From positions 124,001 to 188,000 of the forward strand of contig NZ_CANMIR010000001.1 in assembly GCF_947498015.1 (NCBI RefSeq): DNA of 64,000 nt. The letters are read 5' to 3'. The translations under genes and the position numbers were made by a program. The notes below the pieces were generated by a model. The model ran no database searches. It saw only the letters and a program-made list of their open reading frames with translations, and had not been told where the DNA came from. The DNA is from an uncultured Neptuniibacter sp. GTDB lineage: Bacteria > Pseudomonadota > Gammaproteobacteria > Pseudomonadales > Balneatricaceae. This document shows, one piece after another, positions 27,926 to 37,522 of the stretch; within the stretch, counting starts at the first letter, position 1; the number at the start of each line of letters is the position of its first letter.

Positions 27926-28444
27926 TCAACTACGCCAGCTCGCATTTCGAGCTGAGACACTACCGGCGGTTTTAATCAAACTTGTACGCGTGTGGGCATG
28001 ACACAATGCAATCGCCAGCGCATCTGCAGCATCTGATTGAGGCAGACCGGGTAGTTTTAATATATGGGCGACCATATGCTGCACCTGACTCTTATCTGCG
28101 GAGCCTTTACCCACGACCGATTGTTTCACTTTACGTGCAGCATATTCATAAACTGGCAGTTCCGCATTTGTGCCTGCGACAATTGCAACGCCACGTGCCT
28201 GCCCTAACTTTAAAGCGGAATCCGCATTACGTGCCATAAAGACCTGCTCAATCGCCATCTCCTGAGGACAGTAGTGCTCAATCACCTCACAGACCCCTGA
28301 ATACACCTGCTGCAGTCGCCCTGGTAACTCATCACCTTTGATCCGAATACAACCGCTGGCAACATACTCATTTTTATTACCTACGCAGTTGATCACGCCA
28401 TAGCCAGTTACTCTGGAACCCGGATCAATTCCCAATATCAGCAT
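27926..28444 (-). CDS. ruvC: Holliday junction resolvase RuvC
   Basis: This 172-residue endonuclease has catalytic Asp7 in [13 protein letters not shown], Glu66 in MAIEQVF and the C-terminal acidic pair in [13 protein letters not shown]. It is the first gene of the ruvC-TRIC-ruvA-ruvB operon, with a promoter presumably in the 190 nt before it. Confidence 0.98.
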   Translation of the reverse strand: MLILGIDPGSRVTGYGVINCVGNKNEYVASGCIRIKGDELPGRLQQVYSGVCEVIEHYCPQEMAIEQVFMARNADSALKLGQARGVAIVAGTNAELPVYEYAARKVKQSVVGKGSADKSQVQHMVAHILKLPGLPQSDAADALAIALCHAHTRTSLIKTAGSVSARNASWRS

Positions 28445-28590
28445 AGATGTGTAATACCCTTAACCACCAACGGAGACAAAAACTGAAACGACCGCTGAAA
28501 TGAAATCTAACAAAACAGCATACTGTTTATTTATACAGGCAAGCATACAACAGCGCTGTAGTTAACAAAAGCAGATCTTTCGTCAGCAAC

Positions 28591-28619
28591 AAAAAAGCCG
28601 AGGATAAAACCCCGGCTTC
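28591..28619 (-). terminator. Rho-independent terminator of yebC
   Basis: AAGCCGGGG pairs with CCTCGGCTT (one mismatch) and is followed by a T run on the minus strand, 18 nt after the yebC stop. Confidence 0.85.
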
Positions 28620-28636
28620 CGCTTTAGAAAAACCGA

Positions 28637-29377
28637 TTACTCTTCCATCGCGTCTGCTGGAATAATGGCGTTATGATAAACCTCTTGAGAATCATCCAGA
28701 TCATCCAAGGCGTCAATCAGCTTCAATACCTTACGCGCCGTATCAACATCCAGCTCGACTGTTGTTGACGGAATCATCGCCACCTCTGCATGCACCGGCT
28801 CATGACCCGACTCGACCAACGCCTGCTTTACATCGATAAAATCATGCCAGTCGGTGAAGACATCGATCGACCCATCCTCATTGGCAACCACATCATCAGC
28901 CCCAGCCTCAAGCGCATCATCCATAAGCTGCTCTTCATCAGCATCTTCACCGTAAGTGATCTGCCCTTTTTTCTCGAACAGATAGGCAACTGATCCGCTG
29001 GTTCCAAGATTGCCATTGTATTTATTAAAAGCCGCTCTCACAGCTGCAACAGTCCGGTTCACATTATCGGTCATGCATTCAACCATGATCGCCACACCAT
29101 TCGAGCCATAGCCCTCATAGGTCAGCTCATCGTAGTGCTCTCCTTCAGCTCCACCTGAGCCACGAAGAATCGCCTTATCTATGGTATCGCGCTTCATATT
29201 AGCGCCAAGGCTTTTATCCACGGCCGCTCGCAAACGAGGGTTATCATCAGGGTTGCCCCCTCCCTCTTTCGCTGCCACTACCAATTCGCGTATAAGTTTG
29301 GTAAATATTTTGCCCCGTTTAGCATCCTGCGCTGCCTTACGATGTTTAATATTCGCGAATTTTGAATGACCTGCCAT
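28637..29377 (-). CDS. yebC: YebC/PmpR family regulator
   Basis: This 246-residue protein begins [20 protein letters not shown], the conserved start of the family. It shows the three-domain layout with an acidic C-terminal part. YebC proteins were described as transcription regulators and more recently as ribosome-associated factors that help translate proline stretches. It lies between aspS and ruvC as in many gammaproteobacteria. Confidence 0.95.
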   Translation of the reverse strand: MAGHSKFANIKHRKAAQDAKRGKIFTKLIRELVVAAKEGGGNPDDNPRLRAAVDKSLGANMKRDTIDKAILRGSGGAEGEHYDELTYEGYGSNGVAIMVECMTDNVNRTVAAVRAAFNKYNGNLGTSGSVAYLFEKKGQITYGEDADEEQLMDDALEAGADDVVANEDGSIDVFTDWHDFIDVKQALVESGHEPVHAEVAMIPSTTVELDVDTARKVLKLIDALDDLDDSQEVYHNAIIPADAMEE

Positions 29378-29412
29378 GTTAACTCTCCTTATAGATTGCA
29401 GCAGCCAGAAAC

Positions 29413-29440
29413 AGATAAGCTGCCCGTAGGCAGCTTATCT
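29413..29440. terminator. 12-bp palindromic hairpin between aspS and yebC
   Basis: AGATAAGCTGCC and GGCAGCTTATCT are perfect arms with a CGTA loop. There is no T-tract, so it may be a processing or stabilising stem, not a strong terminator. Confidence 0.55.
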
Positions 29441-29470
29441 TCAAACTTACTTGCGCGTAAACCTTTTAGG

Positions 29471-31234
29471 TTAAGGCGTCTTACGAAGCTTGATATTCAG
29501 TTCACGCAGCTGAGCAGCGCTCACTTCACCCGGAGCCTCAGTCATCATACAAGATGCACTCTGAGTTTTCGGGAAAGCGATCACTTCGCGAATCGAATCT
29601 GTACCCGTCATCAGCATGATCAGACGATCCAGACCAAACGCCAGACCACCGTGTGGTGGCGCACCGTATTTAAGCGCATTAAGCAGGAAGCCAAATTTAT
29701 CATCCGCTTCCTCATCAGAGATACCCAGGATCTCAAGAACCGTAGACTGCATCTCCTGATCGTGAATACGGATAGAACCACCACCCAACTCACAACCGTT
29801 CAGTACCATATCGTAAGCACGTGAAAGCGCAGTCAACGGATTAGCCTTGAGCTCTTCCGGTGAACAGCTCGGTGCTGTAAACGGATGATGCAGAGCAGTC
29901 AGGCCACCATTATCGGTTTCCTCAAACATTGGGAAATCAACAACCCACAGAGGCGCCCATTCAGACTGAGCCATCTCCAGATCTTCGCCCACTTTGATGC
30001 GCAGAGCACCCAGTGCTTCAGATACGACCTTCTCCTTATCCGCACCGAAGAAGACGATATCACCGTTCTCAGCACCCAGACGCTCCATGATAGCCATGGT
30101 TACATCATCACCCAGGAACTTAATGATCGGAGATTGCAGGCCATTTACACCGTTTTCGATCTCATTAACCTTGATCCACGCAAGACCTTTAGCACCATAG
30201 ATGCTGACATACTTCGTGTAATCATCAATATTCTTACGTGTCAGCTTAGCACCACCCGGTACTTTCAACGCAGCAACACGACCTTTCGGATCTTTTGCAG
30301 GGCCTGCGAATACTTTGAACTCGATCTCAGCCATCAGATCAGCAACATCCACCAGCTCCATTGGGAAACGCAGATCAGGCTTATCGGAACCGTAACGCTG
30401 CATCGCTTCAGAGTAAGGCATGCGTGGGAAATCACCCAGGTCGATACCTTTAAGCTCAAGGAAAAGCTTACGGATCATGTTCTCTGTCATACCCATGATA
30501 CCTTCTTCATCCATAAAGGAAGTTTCGATATCGATCTGAGTAAATTCAGGCTGACGATCTGCGCGTAGATCTTCATCACGGAAGCACTTAGCAACCTGAT
30601 AGTAGCGGTCAAAACCGGATACCATCAGCAGCTGTTTGAACAGCTGAGGTGACTGCGGCAGCGCGAAGAAATGACCATCATGTACACGGCTTGGAACCAG
30701 GTAATCACGCGCACCTTCAGGCGTTGCACGGTTCAGAATCGGGGTTTCAATATCCAGGAAACCGTTGTCATCCAGGTAGTTACGAATAGCATTCGTCACT
30801 TTTGAACGGAAACGCAGTTTATCTTGCATCTCAGGACGACGCAGGTCGATATAACGGTGACGTAAACGAACATCTTCACCAACATTCTGGTGCTCATCCA
30901 ACTGGAACGGAGGCGTTTCAGCTTTATTAAGGATGATCAGCTCTTTGCCCAGCACTTCGATCTCACCCGTTGGCATATCCGGATTCACAGTACCTTCCGG
31001 ACGGCTACGCACAGTACCTTTGATCTCAACAACAAATTCATTACGGCAGCTATCTGCCAACGCGAAGCTCTCTTCACGATCCGGATCAAATACAACCTGA
31101 GCCAGACCCTCACGGTCACGCACATCAAGGAAGATAACACCACCGTGGTCACGGCGACGGTGTACCCAACCTGTCAGAGTAATGTCTTCGCCGATATGCT
31201 CTTTTCTGAGATCGCCGCAATAATGACTGCGCAT
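29471..31234 (-). CDS. aspS: Aspartyl-tRNA synthetase
   Basis: This 587-residue class II synthetase has the OB-fold anticodon domain (about 1-105), motif 2 [18 protein letters not shown], the bacterial GAD insertion (about 290-420) and motif 3 [13 protein letters not shown] near 530. The N-terminal [20 protein letters not shown] is normal. The length is typical for bacterial AspRS (about 590). Confidence 0.98.
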   Translation of the reverse strand: MRSHYCGDLRKEHIGEDITLTGWVHRRRDHGGVIFLDVRDREGLAQVVFDPDREESFALADSCRNEFVVEIKGTVRSRPEGTVNPDMPTGEIEVLGKELIILNKAETPPFQLDEHQNVGEDVRLRHRYIDLRRPEMQDKLRFRSKVTNAIRNYLDDNGFLDIETPILNRATPEGARDYLVPSRVHDGHFFALPQSPQLFKQLLMVSGFDRYYQVAKCFRDEDLRADRQPEFTQIDIETSFMDEEGIMGMTENMIRKLFLELKGIDLGDFPRMPYSEAMQRYGSDKPDLRFPMELVDVADLMAEIEFKVFAGPAKDPKGRVAALKVPGGAKLTRKNIDDYTKYVSIYGAKGLAWIKVNEIENGVNGLQSPIIKFLGDDVTMAIMERLGAENGDIVFFGADKEKVVSEALGALRIKVGEDLEMAQSEWAPLWVVDFPMFEETDNGGLTALHHPFTAPSCSPEELKANPLTALSRAYDMVLNGCELGGGSIRIHDQEMQSTVLEILGISDEEADDKFGFLLNALKYGAPPHGGLAFGLDRLIMLMTGTDSIREVIAFPKTQSASCMMTEAPGEVSAAQLRELNIKLRKTP

Positions 31235-31316
31235 AATTTACTGTTCCTGTTTACTTAAATCAGCCTGGTTCTCACCAAACCATCAAATGAATGAATAACC
31301 TTTACACACCGCTGGT

Positions 31317-31550
31317 CTAGCTGGCACTGCCAGAAGACCCGGAATCACCCGCAAGATTTTTTTTCTTACCGGTTTTAAAATCTGTTTCGTACCAGCCTGA
31401 ACCCGACAACCGGAATCCCGGAGCTGATACTTGCTTGGCCACTTCCTCGCTTGCACAGGAAACACAGGCAGGTGCCGGTGCATCACTTCTCAGAACAAGC
31501 TTCTCAAACTCGTGACCACAGCTATTACACTGAAAATCAAAGATTGGCAT
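31317..31550 (-). CDS. FmdB-family zinc ribbon protein
   Basis: This 77-residue protein starts MPIFDFQCNSCGHEFEKL with the first CxxC. A second CVSC follows at about 29-32, then a Gly/Ser-rich tail. The family is defined by this small zinc ribbon and its role is not settled. It lies just upstream of aspS on the same strand, a common arrangement. Confidence 0.93.
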   Translation of the reverse strand: MPIFDFQCNSCGHEFEKLVLRSDAPAPACVSCASEEVAKQVSAPGFRLSGSGWYETDFKTGKKKNLAGDSGSSGSAS

Positions 31551-31707
31551 CTGAAAACAACCCGTTCTCCACAGGGAGAATTGTCGATAGAAAACGGCGG
31601 ATTATACCTGAATTATCTGGTGGTGACAGGCCCCCAAAGCGACTGGAGGCCGAAAGAAATGAAATATTTATGCACGCTGTCTGGCAGCGTACAAAATCAC
31701 TCTGAAA

Positions 31708-32169
31708 CTAGCAGCTGATACCGCTGTTTTCAGGCACAAAATCCACCTCACCCGACATCAGGGCCTCAACCCTGCGACGTATATCGTGGATCTGCTCATC
31801 GGTGTAAGGGATAGCGGGGACTTTACCCCAAACCGGGCCCGGCCAGGCTTTATCGGTTTCATAGCGTACAATATGATGCACATGCAGCTGTGGAACCATA
31901 TTCCCCAAAGAGGCCACATTCATTTTGCGCGCGGCAAAGCTATCAGCCAGATTAGAGGAGAGAAACGAAGATTCCTGAATCAGCGCATACTGCTCCTCAT
32001 CAGAGAGGTGATAGATCTCAGTCGCACCCGCACGACGTGGAACTAGGATAAACCACGGATAGTTGGCGTCATTTAACAAGAGGAGCCGACTCACCGGAAA
32101 ATCCCCCAACACGATACAATCAGCCGCTAACTGGGGATGAAGCTCAAATTCAAGTTCCAACTCATCCAT
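31708..32169 (-). CDS. HIT domain nucleotide-binding hydrolase
   Basis: This 153-residue protein starts at the ATG at 32169, which has AGGAG upstream; an upstream frame gives a non-homologous 26-residue extension. The histidine triad QLHVHHIVR is near residue 100. HIT proteins hydrolyse nucleoside phosphoramidates or AMP/GMP esters; the substrate is not known here. Confidence 0.9.
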   Translation of the reverse strand: MDELELEFELHPQLAADCIVLGDFPVSRLLLLNDANYPWFILVPRRAGATEIYHLSDEEQYALIQESSFLSSNLADSFAARKMNVASLGNMVPQLHVHHIVRYETDKAWPGPVWGKVPAIPYTDEQIHDIRRRVEALMSGEVDFVPENSGISC

Positions 32170-32267
32170 TACAATACTCCTGTACGTATGCCTAAACAGG
32201 CCTCTACAATAACGAAAATCAGGCCATTTACACTTAAAGCTTAGCAAGACAAAACGGAACCCGCGAT

Positions 32268-33401
32268 ATGCTGGAACTTAAATTCAGCCATAAAATCAGT
32301 GAAATAGGTGCAAACATATGGAATAGCCTCTGTCAGGAGGATTACCCGTTTTGTCGTTATGAATTCCTTCATGCACTGGAAAGCTCCGGGAGCGTCTGCG
32401 CCAAAACCGGATGGCAACCCTTATATATCCAACTTCAGGAAGATGGGACCACCATTGCCGTGATGCCTCTCTACCTTAAAAATCACTCCTACGGTGAGTA
32501 TGTATTCGATTGGGCGTGGGCTGATGCCTACCATCGATACGGACTGGATTATTATCCGAAGCTGGTGACCGCCATCCCCTACTCCCCCGTTGAAGGTCCA
32601 AGGCTACTGACAAAACAAGATCCAGCCCTCCTGCTGGAAGCCTTGCAAAAGCTCGCCCCTCAGCTTTGCCAGCAACTGAAAGCACATTCGTGGCATATAC
32701 TGTTCCCGACTCAGCATGAGATAAACCAGTTCAACCATCCTCAGTGGCTGATTCGTAAGGGGTGCCAGTACCAGTGGTTTAACCGTGGTTATCAGAATTT
32801 TGATGATTTTCTCGCCCACTTCACTTCAAGAAAGCGCAAAAACGTTAAAAAGGAGCGACAGAAGATCGTCGAGCAGGCGATCACTCATATCGCCCTTTCA
32901 GGTGAACAGATCACCTCTGATCAGATCGAAACGTTTTATGACTTCTACCGGATGACCTATCTGAAGCGGGGCCGGGAAGCCTACCTCAATATCGATTTTT
33001 TCCGACAACTCAGAGAGACCATGCCTGACAACCTGCTTCTGGTACTGGCTTACAGAGATGATCAGCCCGTCGCGGGTGCACTATCGCTCAAAGACAGCAA
33101 AACACTCTACGGACGATACTGGGGCTGTATCGACGAGTATGACAGTCTGCACTTTGAGACCTGTTACTATCAGGGGATCGACTACTGCATTCGTCACCAG
33201 TTAGACCGATTTGATTCAGGGGCACAGGGGGAACATAAGATTCAACGAGGTTTTGAACCTGTGCCGACTTGGTCTGCTCACTGGATTAAAGAGGCGGGCT
33301 TTAACAACGCGATTAAACAGTTTATAGAGGAAGAGCGGAGCGCGATTGATCATCAGATAGAGGAACTTAGCAGCTACCTGCCATTCCGCTCAGATCTCTA
33401 A
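32268..33401 (+). CDS. GNAT/FemAB-like N-acyltransferase (COG3146, DUF482)
   Basis: This 377-residue protein matches the family annotated as peptidoglycan biosynthesis or GNAT acetyltransferase. It has YVFDWAWADAYHRYG near 80, the basic FTSRKRKNVKKERQKI helix near 190 and LLVLAYRDDQPVAGALSL with RYWGC near 270. No substrate is proven. It is divergent from the HIT gene and stands alone. Confidence 0.85.
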   Translation: MLELKFSHKISEIGANIWNSLCQEDYPFCRYEFLHALESSGSVCAKTGWQPLYIQLQEDGTTIAVMPLYLKNHSYGEYVFDWAWADAYHRYGLDYYPKLVTAIPYSPVEGPRLLTKQDPALLLEALQKLAPQLCQQLKAHSWHILFPTQHEINQFNHPQWLIRKGCQYQWFNRGYQNFDDFLAHFTSRKRKNVKKERQKIVEQAITHIALSGEQITSDQIETFYDFYRMTYLKRGREAYLNIDFFRQLRETMPDNLLLVLAYRDDQPVAGALSLKDSKTLYGRYWGCIDEYDSLHFETCYYQGIDYCIRHQLDRFDSGAQGEHKIQRGFEPVPTWSAHWIKEAGFNNAIKQFIEEERSAIDHQIEELSSYLPFRSDL

Positions 33402-33527
33402 CCTCCTCGCGATTATGGCGGTTCTCTCCACTGAAACACCCTGCTAGCGCTCCTGAGTTTACGCAAATTATACTGCCTAAAACCGACCCAATCATGAGAC
33501 AATAAACCAAATTCCCTGGGGGTCGAG

Positions 33528-33857
33528 ATGGCAAAAAAACATAAAGTATCTGACACAGTCGTCGCTGAAGCGATGCAGGTTGCGAAAGCGACACAACGTC
33601 CCGGACAAACCAAAGAGCAAACCAAGCTGATCGCTCAAGGAATCCAAAAAGGGATAGAAGAGTACAAAAAGCGGCATAAAGAAAAGGCGCGCGCACTGGA
33701 CAAACAGAAGCGCAAATTACAGCAGGGACAATCCGCGTCACCGAGTGAAACCACAACCCCGGAGCCTCAAGTGGTCTATCAACAGAGTCGGCTAGCCTGG
33801 GGGCTATTGATTGCTAGCTGGGTCGGTTTCGCTCTGTATCTGCTTCTCCAACCCTGA
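33528..33857 (+). CDS. DUF2956 family protein
   Basis: This 109-residue protein begins MAKKHKVSDTVVAEAMQVAK and has a long basic helix (about 30-65), a Pro/Thr linker and a C-terminal membrane helix WGLLIASWVGFALYLLL. The pattern fits DUF2956, a small gammaproteobacterial family of unknown role. Confidence 0.8.
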   Translation: MAKKHKVSDTVVAEAMQVAKATQRPGQTKEQTKLIAQGIQKGIEEYKKRHKEKARALDKQKRKLQQGQSASPSETTTPEPQVVYQQSRLAWGLLIASWVGFALYLLLQP

Positions 33858-34002
33858 CGCCATAACGATGCCCCAATTAACTACCCACCCGTCTCCAAAT
33901 TCATACACACGCGGCCCCCTACGACTACACTGAATACGCTGCCGCATAATCCATTGCGGTAGTGTTCCACTTCCAGCAATAACTTAAGAATGGAGAAGAG
34001 AT

Positions 34003-34308
34003 ATGTCAGCAGCAGACAAGCTAGGTGGCTATGCGAGCGGTTATAGCAGCCTGGATGCAGAAACAATCGCTGCCAATGTCACCTCAGATTATCAACTTCT
34101 CGATAAAGAAGGCGCCATCTACGGTCAGAATGATTTGGCCGGATATATTGATGAGCTGAAAAAGATCGCAGATGAGATGGTGATTACACACGTGATGGTC
34201 GATGGAAACATGGCATGGTGTCAGTGGCAACTGGGCGATATCATAGGTGCCGGTTTGATCACTTTTGGTGATGAAGGGGTGAAACGCGAGCAGCTGTTCT
34301 ATCGCTAG
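34003..34308 (+). CDS. NTF2/SnoaL-like small protein
   Basis: This 101-residue protein has the length and alternation of a cone-fold (NTF2/SnoaL-like) domain, with WCQWQLGDIIGAGLITFGDEG resembling the final beta strands. AGAAGAGAT precedes the ATG. The function is unknown. A short TAGC tandem stretch follows its stop codon. Confidence 0.65.
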   Translation: MSAADKLGGYASGYSSLDAETIAANVTSDYQLLDKEGAIYGQNDLAGYIDELKKIADEMVITHVMVDGNMAWCQWQLGDIIGAGLITFGDEGVKREQLFYR

Positions 34309-34391
34309 CTAGCTAGCTATCGATTTATTGACGACATCCCCCCTGAAGCAAACGACAATTGTAATTCACAAATTAAGATCTTGAAGTGGGG

Positions 34392-34407
34392 GCCGCAACA
34401 GTGCGGC
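34392..34407 (+). terminator. Weak terminator-like hairpin
   Basis: GCCGCA and TGCGGC pair around ACAG, followed by TCCTTCTGTTT. It lies between two plus-strand hypothetical genes. Confidence 0.4.
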
Positions 34408-34450
34408 TCCTTCTGTTTAACGCAGCGCAGAGAAAAAGTGATTGCCGTAC

Positions 34451-34801
34451 ATGGAAGATAAATACACCACCCGGGAGCATACCGCTTTCGCCCATAAATT
34501 TACGCGACACGCGATCGCATCAATTCTTGGGGCGATCTTTTCTATGGGGCTCTGTATTGCAGCGGGTGTAAATGATTTAAATGTTTGGTCGGCCTTTTTC
34601 GCTGTGATAATGGTGGGTTGTGCGATCTATGCATTAGGCTACCTACGCTATCGGCTGATGCATGTACACTGCCCCGAATGTAACACCCTTTGCGAAACCT
34701 ACAATGACAAAACGATCAGACAATGGATAGCAAACTGCCACCGCTGCAACATCCGCTGGAAGCTCGGTGTCGGCAGTAAAAGCACCTCGAATATAAACTA
34801 A
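34451..34801 (+). CDS. Membrane protein with C-terminal zinc ribbon
   Basis: This 116-residue hypothetical protein has two membrane helices (about 23-42 and 47-66). A cytoplasmic zinc-ribbon-like tail follows with CPECNTLC at about 74-81 and CHRC at about 96-99. An ATG at 34451 is chosen over a TTG three codons earlier. I do not recognise a family. Confidence 0.6.
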   Translation: MEDKYTTREHTAFAHKFTRHAIASILGAIFSMGLCIAAGVNDLNVWSAFFAVIMVGCAIYALGYLRYRLMHVHCPECNTLCETYNDKTIRQWIANCHRCNIRWKLGVGSKSTSNIN

Positions 34802-34910
34802 CCATCCTGACCTGTTTCCACTGTCAGCGATACTCACATATGCTTTGCATCACTCAAATTCATGGAGATTCCGATTGAGTACTCCACGCAAGCACTAACG
34901 CAGAAAACAC

Positions 34911-35453
34911 CTATTTTTTATAAAGAGACTGAGCAATTGTCAGCAAACGATCAACACTCAATTCACTGCTGGCAAGCAACAGAAAGAGATCGCGGTCGTA
35001 CCAACTAACAACAGCAGGCGATCTCGGGTCGATGTCATCTTCAGCAGGCTCTGGCCCTAACGGGTAAGCACGGGCCTCATGACCACCGATAATCTTGTTC
35101 TGAGGCTCGGCACCATAGGGAACCTCTAATGCCTTACGCCTCGCTTCTCGTTCGCCACAAGCAGACTGGGTAAACACCATCCCCTCATAGTACAGCTCCA
35201 GTGTGCGCTCATGTTTGGGCAGCTCCCTCTTTTTATAGTCACGAACATACACTGCAATAGACTTGGGCTCACCAATCACCCCCCGTTTCAGGCTTAAGGG
35301 CTTGAACGTCAACAGGGCTTGAGCCTCTTTCAGGTTGGCGGGGTTTTCAAAGTGTACATTTCCACTCATATCAACAAGACTCGCAGGCTCAATAAAAATC
35401 GTCACAATCAGGATAAAAAATACGGTAACAGGCTCTAAGCTGTAATACAGCAT
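34911..35453 (-). CDS. Hypothetical protein with N-terminal membrane/signal segment
   Basis: This 180-residue protein has a hydrophobic N terminus (about 1-27) that may be a signal or anchor and a soluble rest with no motif I recognise. An internal ATG at 35369 would drop the hydrophobic part. It is divergent from the YceI gene; starts are 25 nt apart. Confidence 0.55.
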   Translation of the reverse strand: MLYYSLEPVTVFFILIVTIFIEPASLVDMSGNVHFENPANLKEAQALLTFKPLSLKRGVIGEPKSIAVYVRDYKKRELPKHERTLELYYEGMVFTQSACGEREARRKALEVPYGAEPQNKIIGGHEARAYPLGPEPAEDDIDPRSPAVVSWYDRDLFLLLASSELSVDRLLTIAQSLYKK

Positions 35454-35478
35454 GTCCGGTCCATTAGCAGGAGTTATT

Positions 35479-36093
35479 ATGGCCTATATCCGAACGCTAA
35501 GCCTCTTAATATCCACACTGCTACTTTACAGTTGTAGTGCACTGGTGACGCCAGATAAAACTCAGCAACTAGTGGAGCTTAAACCCGGCCAGTACCGGAT
35601 CGACCCAGCCCACACCCACCTACTATTCAAGGTGGACCACTTAGGGCTCTCCACCTATGTAGGTCGATTCAACCATCTGGATGCCAGCCTCAACTTTTCA
35701 CCATCACAGATCTCTGCAACCACGCTGGAGGCTTGGGTGGATACTGCCAGCATTGACACCAACAACAGCAAAATGGAGTCGATGCTGAGGGATGAGGCGT
35801 GGCTTAATACCCAACAATATCCTCGCGCCACTTTTAAGACCACACAGGTGATCCCTCAATCTGGCAATCACTTTATTTTCGAAGGTGATCTGACCCTGAA
35901 AGGGATCACTCAGCCTATCTCCCTTAATGGACACTTTAATGGAGGAGCAACCAACCTGCTCACTTTTACCTATACGCTTGGATTTACAGCCAGCGGCACG
36001 ATCAAACGCAGTGACTTTAACCTTGATAAATACAGCGGCCTGGTCGGAGATGAGGTTACACTGGAGATCTATGCAGAGTTTCAGAAACAGTAA
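35479..36093 (+). CDS. YceI-family lipoprotein
   Basis: This 204-residue protein has a signal and lipobox LLYSC, so it is likely lipid-anchored. The YceI lipocalin-like domain carries YRIDPAHTHLLFKVDHLGLS and the later FEGDLTLKGITQPISL. YceI proteins bind long polyisoprenoid lipids such as ubiquinone. The start at 35479 has AGGAG in front; the frame opens further upstream. Confidence 0.88.
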   Translation: MAYIRTLSLLISTLLLYSCSALVTPDKTQQLVELKPGQYRIDPAHTHLLFKVDHLGLSTYVGRFNHLDASLNFSPSQISATTLEAWVDTASIDTNNSKMESMLRDEAWLNTQQYPRATFKTTQVIPQSGNHFIFEGDLTLKGITQPISLNGHFNGGATNLLTFTYTLGFTASGTIKRSDFNLDKYSGLVGDEVTLEIYAEFQKQ

Positions 36094-36105
36094 AGGAAGC
36101 GAGTA

Positions 36106-36354
36106 ATGGCACAGATAGCATTCGAAAAAGACAGGAAAGACCTTATTGTTCAGAAATTAAAGCGCTATCTCGGCGATGAACTGGATTTTGATATCGGCCA
36201 GTTTGATTGCGAATTCCTGCTTGATTTTATCTCTAAAGAGATCGGTAGCTTCTACTACAATCAGGGCCTGAACGATGCCCAGACCCTGATCACAAGCAGG
36301 TTGGATGATATAGGTGATGCCCTCTACGAGATGGAACAACCCACGGGGCGTTAA
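36106..36354 (+). CDS. DUF2164 family protein
   Basis: This 82-residue protein carries the DUF2164 pattern with the acidic DFDIGQFDCEFLLDFISKEI and IGSFYYNQGLNDAQ. It follows the YceI gene by 12 nt, probably in one operon. Function unknown. Confidence 0.85.
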   Translation: MAQIAFEKDRKDLIVQKLKRYLGDELDFDIGQFDCEFLLDFISKEIGSFYYNQGLNDAQTLITSRLDDIGDALYEMEQPTGR

Positions 36355-36355
36355 C

Positions 36356-36967
36356 CTATCCCGAGATAAACGTTGGAGCGAATCCCATATTCCAGATAAT
36401 CACAGTGCCTACACGGGTAATCACAAGATAGACCAGCCCTACCGTGAGTATCGCGCCACAGAAAAAGAACGCCCGCTCCTTCTCGATGCCGAGTACATGA
36501 GGCAAACCATCGTAGATCAGATAACCTGCGTAGGCGGCCGCCACCATGTAGGCCAGCATATTGACCCATGGCACCGGATAGAGTGAGACAAAGCCAGCCA
36601 GAAACAGCGGCGTACAGGAGTAACCCGCCAGCGCGATGCCGTTCGCAGCATACTCATCATGCCCACTGCCGTAGGTTTTGGACATCCAGTCGATCATCCA
36701 GCCTAAACCAAAGACCCCAACCAAAATCGCAACATAAGTCAGCAGATTGAGCTGAAACGCACTCATACTGGTTAACTTAATCAGCTCGCCATCCCCCACC
36801 CGCCAGCCGAACTGGGTAGTAGAGATATAAGCACACACAGGCCCGATCAGAGCCAAAACGCCGATATAGGCCATATAGATCCGACCTGGGTTAGTGTGCT
36901 CCTTTTTAATCAATTCCCACTCTGCATCAGGGTGGGTGAACATTCCCGGTACATGACTCAGCAACAT
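36356..36967 (-). CDS. Yip1-family membrane protein
   Basis: This 203-residue protein has five hydrophobic segments and the Yip1 domain start MFTHPDAEWELIKKEH. The ATG at 36967 has AGAGG eight bases upstream. It converges on the DUF2164 gene with one base between the stop codons. Function unknown. Confidence 0.8.
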   Translation of the reverse strand: MLLSHVPGMFTHPDAEWELIKKEHTNPGRIYMAYIGVLALIGPVCAYISTTQFGWRVGDGELIKLTSMSAFQLNLLTYVAILVGVFGLGWMIDWMSKTYGSGHDEYAANGIALAGYSCTPLFLAGFVSLYPVPWVNMLAYMVAAAYAGYLIYDGLPHVLGIEKERAFFFCGAILTVGLVYLVITRVGTVIIWNMGFAPTFISG

Positions 36968-37085
36968 AATCATCACCTCTCTGTTATGTACGTGTTGAGT
37001 AAACACTTAAGAATCCATCTTAAGCCGATACGCAATCTGAGAAATTAAGATCACTTTTACAAAAAAGTGTAGTTCAAATAAAAAA

Positions 37086-37104
37086 GGCCGCTCAGTGAGC
37101 GGCC
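37086..37104 (-). terminator. Rho-independent terminator of the ridA-like operon
   Basis: GGCCGCTC and GAGCGGCC form an 8-bp stem followed by TTTTTTATTTG on the minus strand. Confidence 0.85.
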
Positions 37105-37145
37105 AAGGGATGCTGGTGTACTGGATATAACCAGCAAAAGTGAGA

Positions 37146-37493
37146 TTACTGAGCAGCAACCACACTGAATTCAACCAACAGGTCTGGACGAGCCATGCGA
37201 GCCTCAACACAAGCCCGCGCAGGTTTCTCATAATCGGAGATCCAGGCGTCCCAAACCACATTCATCGCGGCAAAATCTTTCATATCCCGCACATAGATCG
37301 TCACTGACAGCAACTTATTACGATCACTACCCGCTTCCTTTAGCAGATCATCAACCTTTACCAGGCAACGTTCTGTCTGCTCAGTAATATCCCATTCAGG
37401 GTCACTAGCAGTTTGTCCACACAGATAGATCGTACCATTGTGCTTTACTATTTTGCTCATACGATCAGTTGAACCGATACGTTCAATCGACAT
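37146..37493 (-). CDS. RidA-family imine deaminase
   Basis: This 115-residue protein has the RidA/YjgF fold and the substrate Arg in [14 protein letters not shown]. RidA proteins hydrolyse reactive imines/enamines released by amino acid-oxidising enzymes. It is the last gene of the oxidase operon, fitting detoxification of the imine product of the adjacent dehydrogenase. It is one of the shorter RidA subfamilies. Confidence 0.9.
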   Translation of the reverse strand: MSIERIGSTDRMSKIVKHNGTIYLCGQTASDPEWDITEQTERCLVKVDDLLKEAGSDRNKLLSVTIYVRDMKDFAAMNVVWDAWISDYEKPARACVEARMARPDLLVEFSVVAAQ

Positions 37494-37522
37494 CAGGTCT
37501 TACTCCACTTATTCGAAATAGA